The notes beneath the pieces are model-generated. The model was not told the DNA's origin. It saw only the letters and a list, made by a program, of their open reading frames with translations, and did no database searches. 54,913 nucleotides of DNA from Klebsormidium nitens (taxonomy: Eukaryota > Streptophyta > Klebsormidiophyceae > Klebsormidiales > Klebsormidiaceae): assembly GCA_000708835.1 (NCBI GenBank), contig DF237533.1, positions 1 to 54,913 of the forward strand, read 5' to 3'. Shown here piece by piece: positions 52,692-54,913 of the stretch; within the stretch, counting starts at the first letter, position 1; every line of letters starts with the position of its first letter. The translations under genes were made by a program, and so were the position numbers.

Positions 52692-54913
52692 ATCGATCAA
52701 CCAGGTTTAACAAGGTCACAGAAAGCTGCATCTGCACTGGGATAGCCAAGACAAAACTCCTCGACCCTGCCCCACCTTCTCATGGCTGTGACTGTCAGAC
52801 TGTCAGCTTTTGACATTTAATTTCTTCCGTCTCCGCATCCGTGGACCGTCTAACCTGACGTCTCGAAACAGCCGAAACAAAAGGAGTAACATTATCAAGG
52901 TCTTGTGACGTTTGGGCCTCGTTTTTCGAATTGGGCCGTTGTTTTTAAGGCTCCGAAGAAGCTTTCGCAGTTCGACTTGTGTATCCGCTTGAAGGCAACA
53001 GTCACATTGCCGAAGTTACTTGGGAATATCCGCCGTGTGATGTGCCGACCGGATGTAAGGCAGCGAACGGGTTCCTTTTCAGGTATGATGCTGGCAGAAC
53101 CCTTTCCGAAGTTCCCCTTCGAAGCCACATACATGGCCGCGCTAAGCTTACCAAACATTGGCCGGAATACTGCAACTGCAATCTGGGCAATCGTTTATGC
53201 GGCGCTCAGGCCAAATTTCGCTTAAATCAAAGTTGTTCTAGTAGACCGCTGGTTGGACAGATGTGATATATTACAAGTGAAAGACCTACCTCAGTGGTAT
53301 GGTGGTATCAACTGGTGTTTCATCCAAAGATTCTATCACCACGATTCATGCAATTTATCATTATCTTTGACTCGTGGATCGGTTACAGGCACTCGCATGG
53401 TCGGAAGAATCGTGCTAAGTCCGAGTCAAACAATCACACGTCAGTATCCCATACAAGGCGAATCGACTACCTACCTAGAGAGGCCCAATAAGCCCGCGCG
53501 CGAACTAATAGCTGGATCAGCTTGGACTTAGCTGGAAGTTGCACCATGCATGTATAGACGTGTGGAGGAGATGTGGAGTGCTGTCATCCCACGCTTTGTC
53601 CATTGGTATAATAATTTTGTACTCAAACGTCTGAGCTCCAGTAATTCCGCTAACAACCTCCGCCTTTCTCGTCGAAAATTTCGCGAAATCCGTACGCCGC
53701 CTCTTTCCTACTGGTTCATGCATAAAGTTCGAACAGGAAGTCGGGAAGCTGTCGACATTCGACTGCAAGGCGTGAGTCAGTTTTCCAAAACGTCAACTGT
53801 GTACGGTCACCGGTGTACCGTGTCCCTGCTACCCAGCGGCCTGAATCCTTAATCCGGTCGGCGGGTGGTATCTTGTCGAATGGTATGCCGTACACCGTAT
53901 CTTGATTCTTGATCCGATTTCAATGGCTACGAAGATACCGTCCATTATTAGATGTACGCAGTACGGTATTAAGCTGTACCCTTACTAAAAAGTACCCTTA
54001 ATAAGTTGGGTACCGGTAATAACCTCGTAATTGTCGTACGGAATCATATCCAAGATTAGGTTTTGCCATATGTCGGAACTCGACGAAAAAGATTCTGGAT
54101 CTTTGGCGTCTCACGCGCAAAGAAGGATGGCCGCTCCGGACCATGGCTGGATGTTTTGGTCAGGACTCAAAATGGTACTGGTACCTACCACCGGGCGCAG
54201 TAACGGCGACTCAGCTCTTGCTTTGCAGGGCGCCTGCGCGCCGCTGGCGCCCCCCGGGCATATCTAGCAGAATTCATAATTAAGCTCGATTATTGGCCGG
54301 ACTCCTGTATTACGGTATATTAGCACGCGAGTCACGAACCCGTCACGCAAGTGTGCCAACGATACAAGCAGATTGAGATCCTTTGCACTTCAGGTCATGC
54401 AAGGAGAGAAACGCAGCCGAATCTGCCAGCCATAAATGGGTGTCTCACGTACGGGGATACTTGACGTAGTCCTATCATTGTAAGACTGTACGTGGCTAGG
54501 AAGCCAGTAGTACGGTATGTCAGTACTGAGTAGACGGTAGATCTAGATATGTTTACCGGTATACCAACTTTCAAGGTCGCCTGGAGACATTGCCTTTATA
54601 TGTGTCTTTCGCGATTTTAGTGCAGGATTCGGCCACATTCTCAAGAGCAGGCGGACTTCTGCTTCGTGGTCGAAACGCATGCCCGGAGGCTGCAGTCCGG
54701 AGCACTAAACTTAGTCTCAGGCTCAGCCAATCACAGTCATGACTCATGAGCCCCAGATGCAGGCAAGTCGTACACATGTACGGTAAGTCCGAGGATACTG
54801 TTCCAGTAAAAAGCACTTGAAGCCTGAAGGTAGAACTTGACGATATCGATCGAAGGTATGACAGTTGACTCATATGGCTCGATTATATGCCAACTTATAC
54901 AGCAGGATCGGCT
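52692..54913. other. Intergenic region to the window end, no supported gene
   Basis: About 2.2 kb downstream of CFAP251. The longest frames (about 100 codons near 52905, 53550 and 54571) overlap on both strands and have no recognisable features. The second half is rich in GTACGG/CCGTAC and GGTACC words (53800-54060, 54480-54560), including GTACGGTATTAA at 53960, possibly remnants of repeats. Confidence 0.45.

Noticed and set aside
53550-54873. Frames of about 80-100 codons near the window end
   Set aside because: They are not supported by motifs or splice sites, overlap on both strands and lie in repeat-like sequence.
1-54913. CRISPR arrays, bacterial operons, LTR retrotransposons, tRNA or rRNA genes
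   Set aside because: No spaced identical repeats, Shine-Dalgarno-led gene strings, paired long terminal repeats, reverse-transcriptase motifs or recognisable RNA genes were seen. A tRNA scan could not be run.

Overview
The window is nuclear DNA of a eukaryote, most likely a streptophyte green alga (Klebsormidium- or Chara-like). This placement is an inference. It rests on the mix of genes: a plastid DnaJ-ferredoxin protein, an organelle-type TPR protein with an N-terminal leader and a plant-type IAR1/KE4 zinc transporter, beside a motile-cilium WD40 protein (CFAP251) that flowering plants lack. Genes are cut by many GT-AG introns of about 100-900 bases. I rebuilt gene models by joining exons whose splice sites and codon phases agree; several close perfectly from ATG to stop.

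Layout. 1-1.9 kb: GC-rich coding-like sequence whose frame switches (gene fragment or decayed gene). 2.4-5.7 kb (+): five-exon gene of unknown function, with a foldback element in its first intron. 5.7-8.6 kb: mostly intergenic, with one doubtful exon and a small inverted-repeat element. 8.7-12.3 kb: an exon of a small helical protein (-), a roughly 0.5 kb terminal-inverted-repeat element, and a Lys-rich, probably nuclear protein (+). 14.1-17.2 kb (-): Y14/RBM8A, an exon-junction-complex core protein. 17.8-23.0 kb (+): histidine-rich ZIP zinc transporter. 24.4-25.5 kb (+): intronless F-box-like protein. 27.0-31.0 kb (-): plastid DnaJ-ferredoxin. 31.4-39.1 kb (+): 11-exon TPR protein. 39.1-42.0 kb: intergenic with one doubtful exon. 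42.0-52.7 kb (+): 17-exon CFAP251/WDR66-like protein. 52.7-54.9 kb: intergenic. Two gene pairs are divergent and share short intergenic spaces (Y14/ZIP, 507 bases; DnaJ-Fd/TPR, 462 bases). No RNA genes or CRISPR arrays were recognised. The genes do not form a pathway; this is ordinary eukaryotic gene order.

The most striking signal is structural. In at least six transcription units, introns hold degenerate tandem copies of part of the neighbouring exon, usually with its splice site. Examples are DnaJ-Fd exon 5 (three copies), CFAP251 exon 8 (three copies) and exon 15 (an open-frame copy), TPR exons 5, 6 and 7, Y14, and exon 4 of the unknown gene. Some copies carry stops or frameshifts and some remain open. 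This looks like a recurrent process of local exon-edge duplication and decay, a raw source of alternative exons. A second signal is the apparent excess of the palindrome TGACGTCA (10 sites found by eye where about one is expected).
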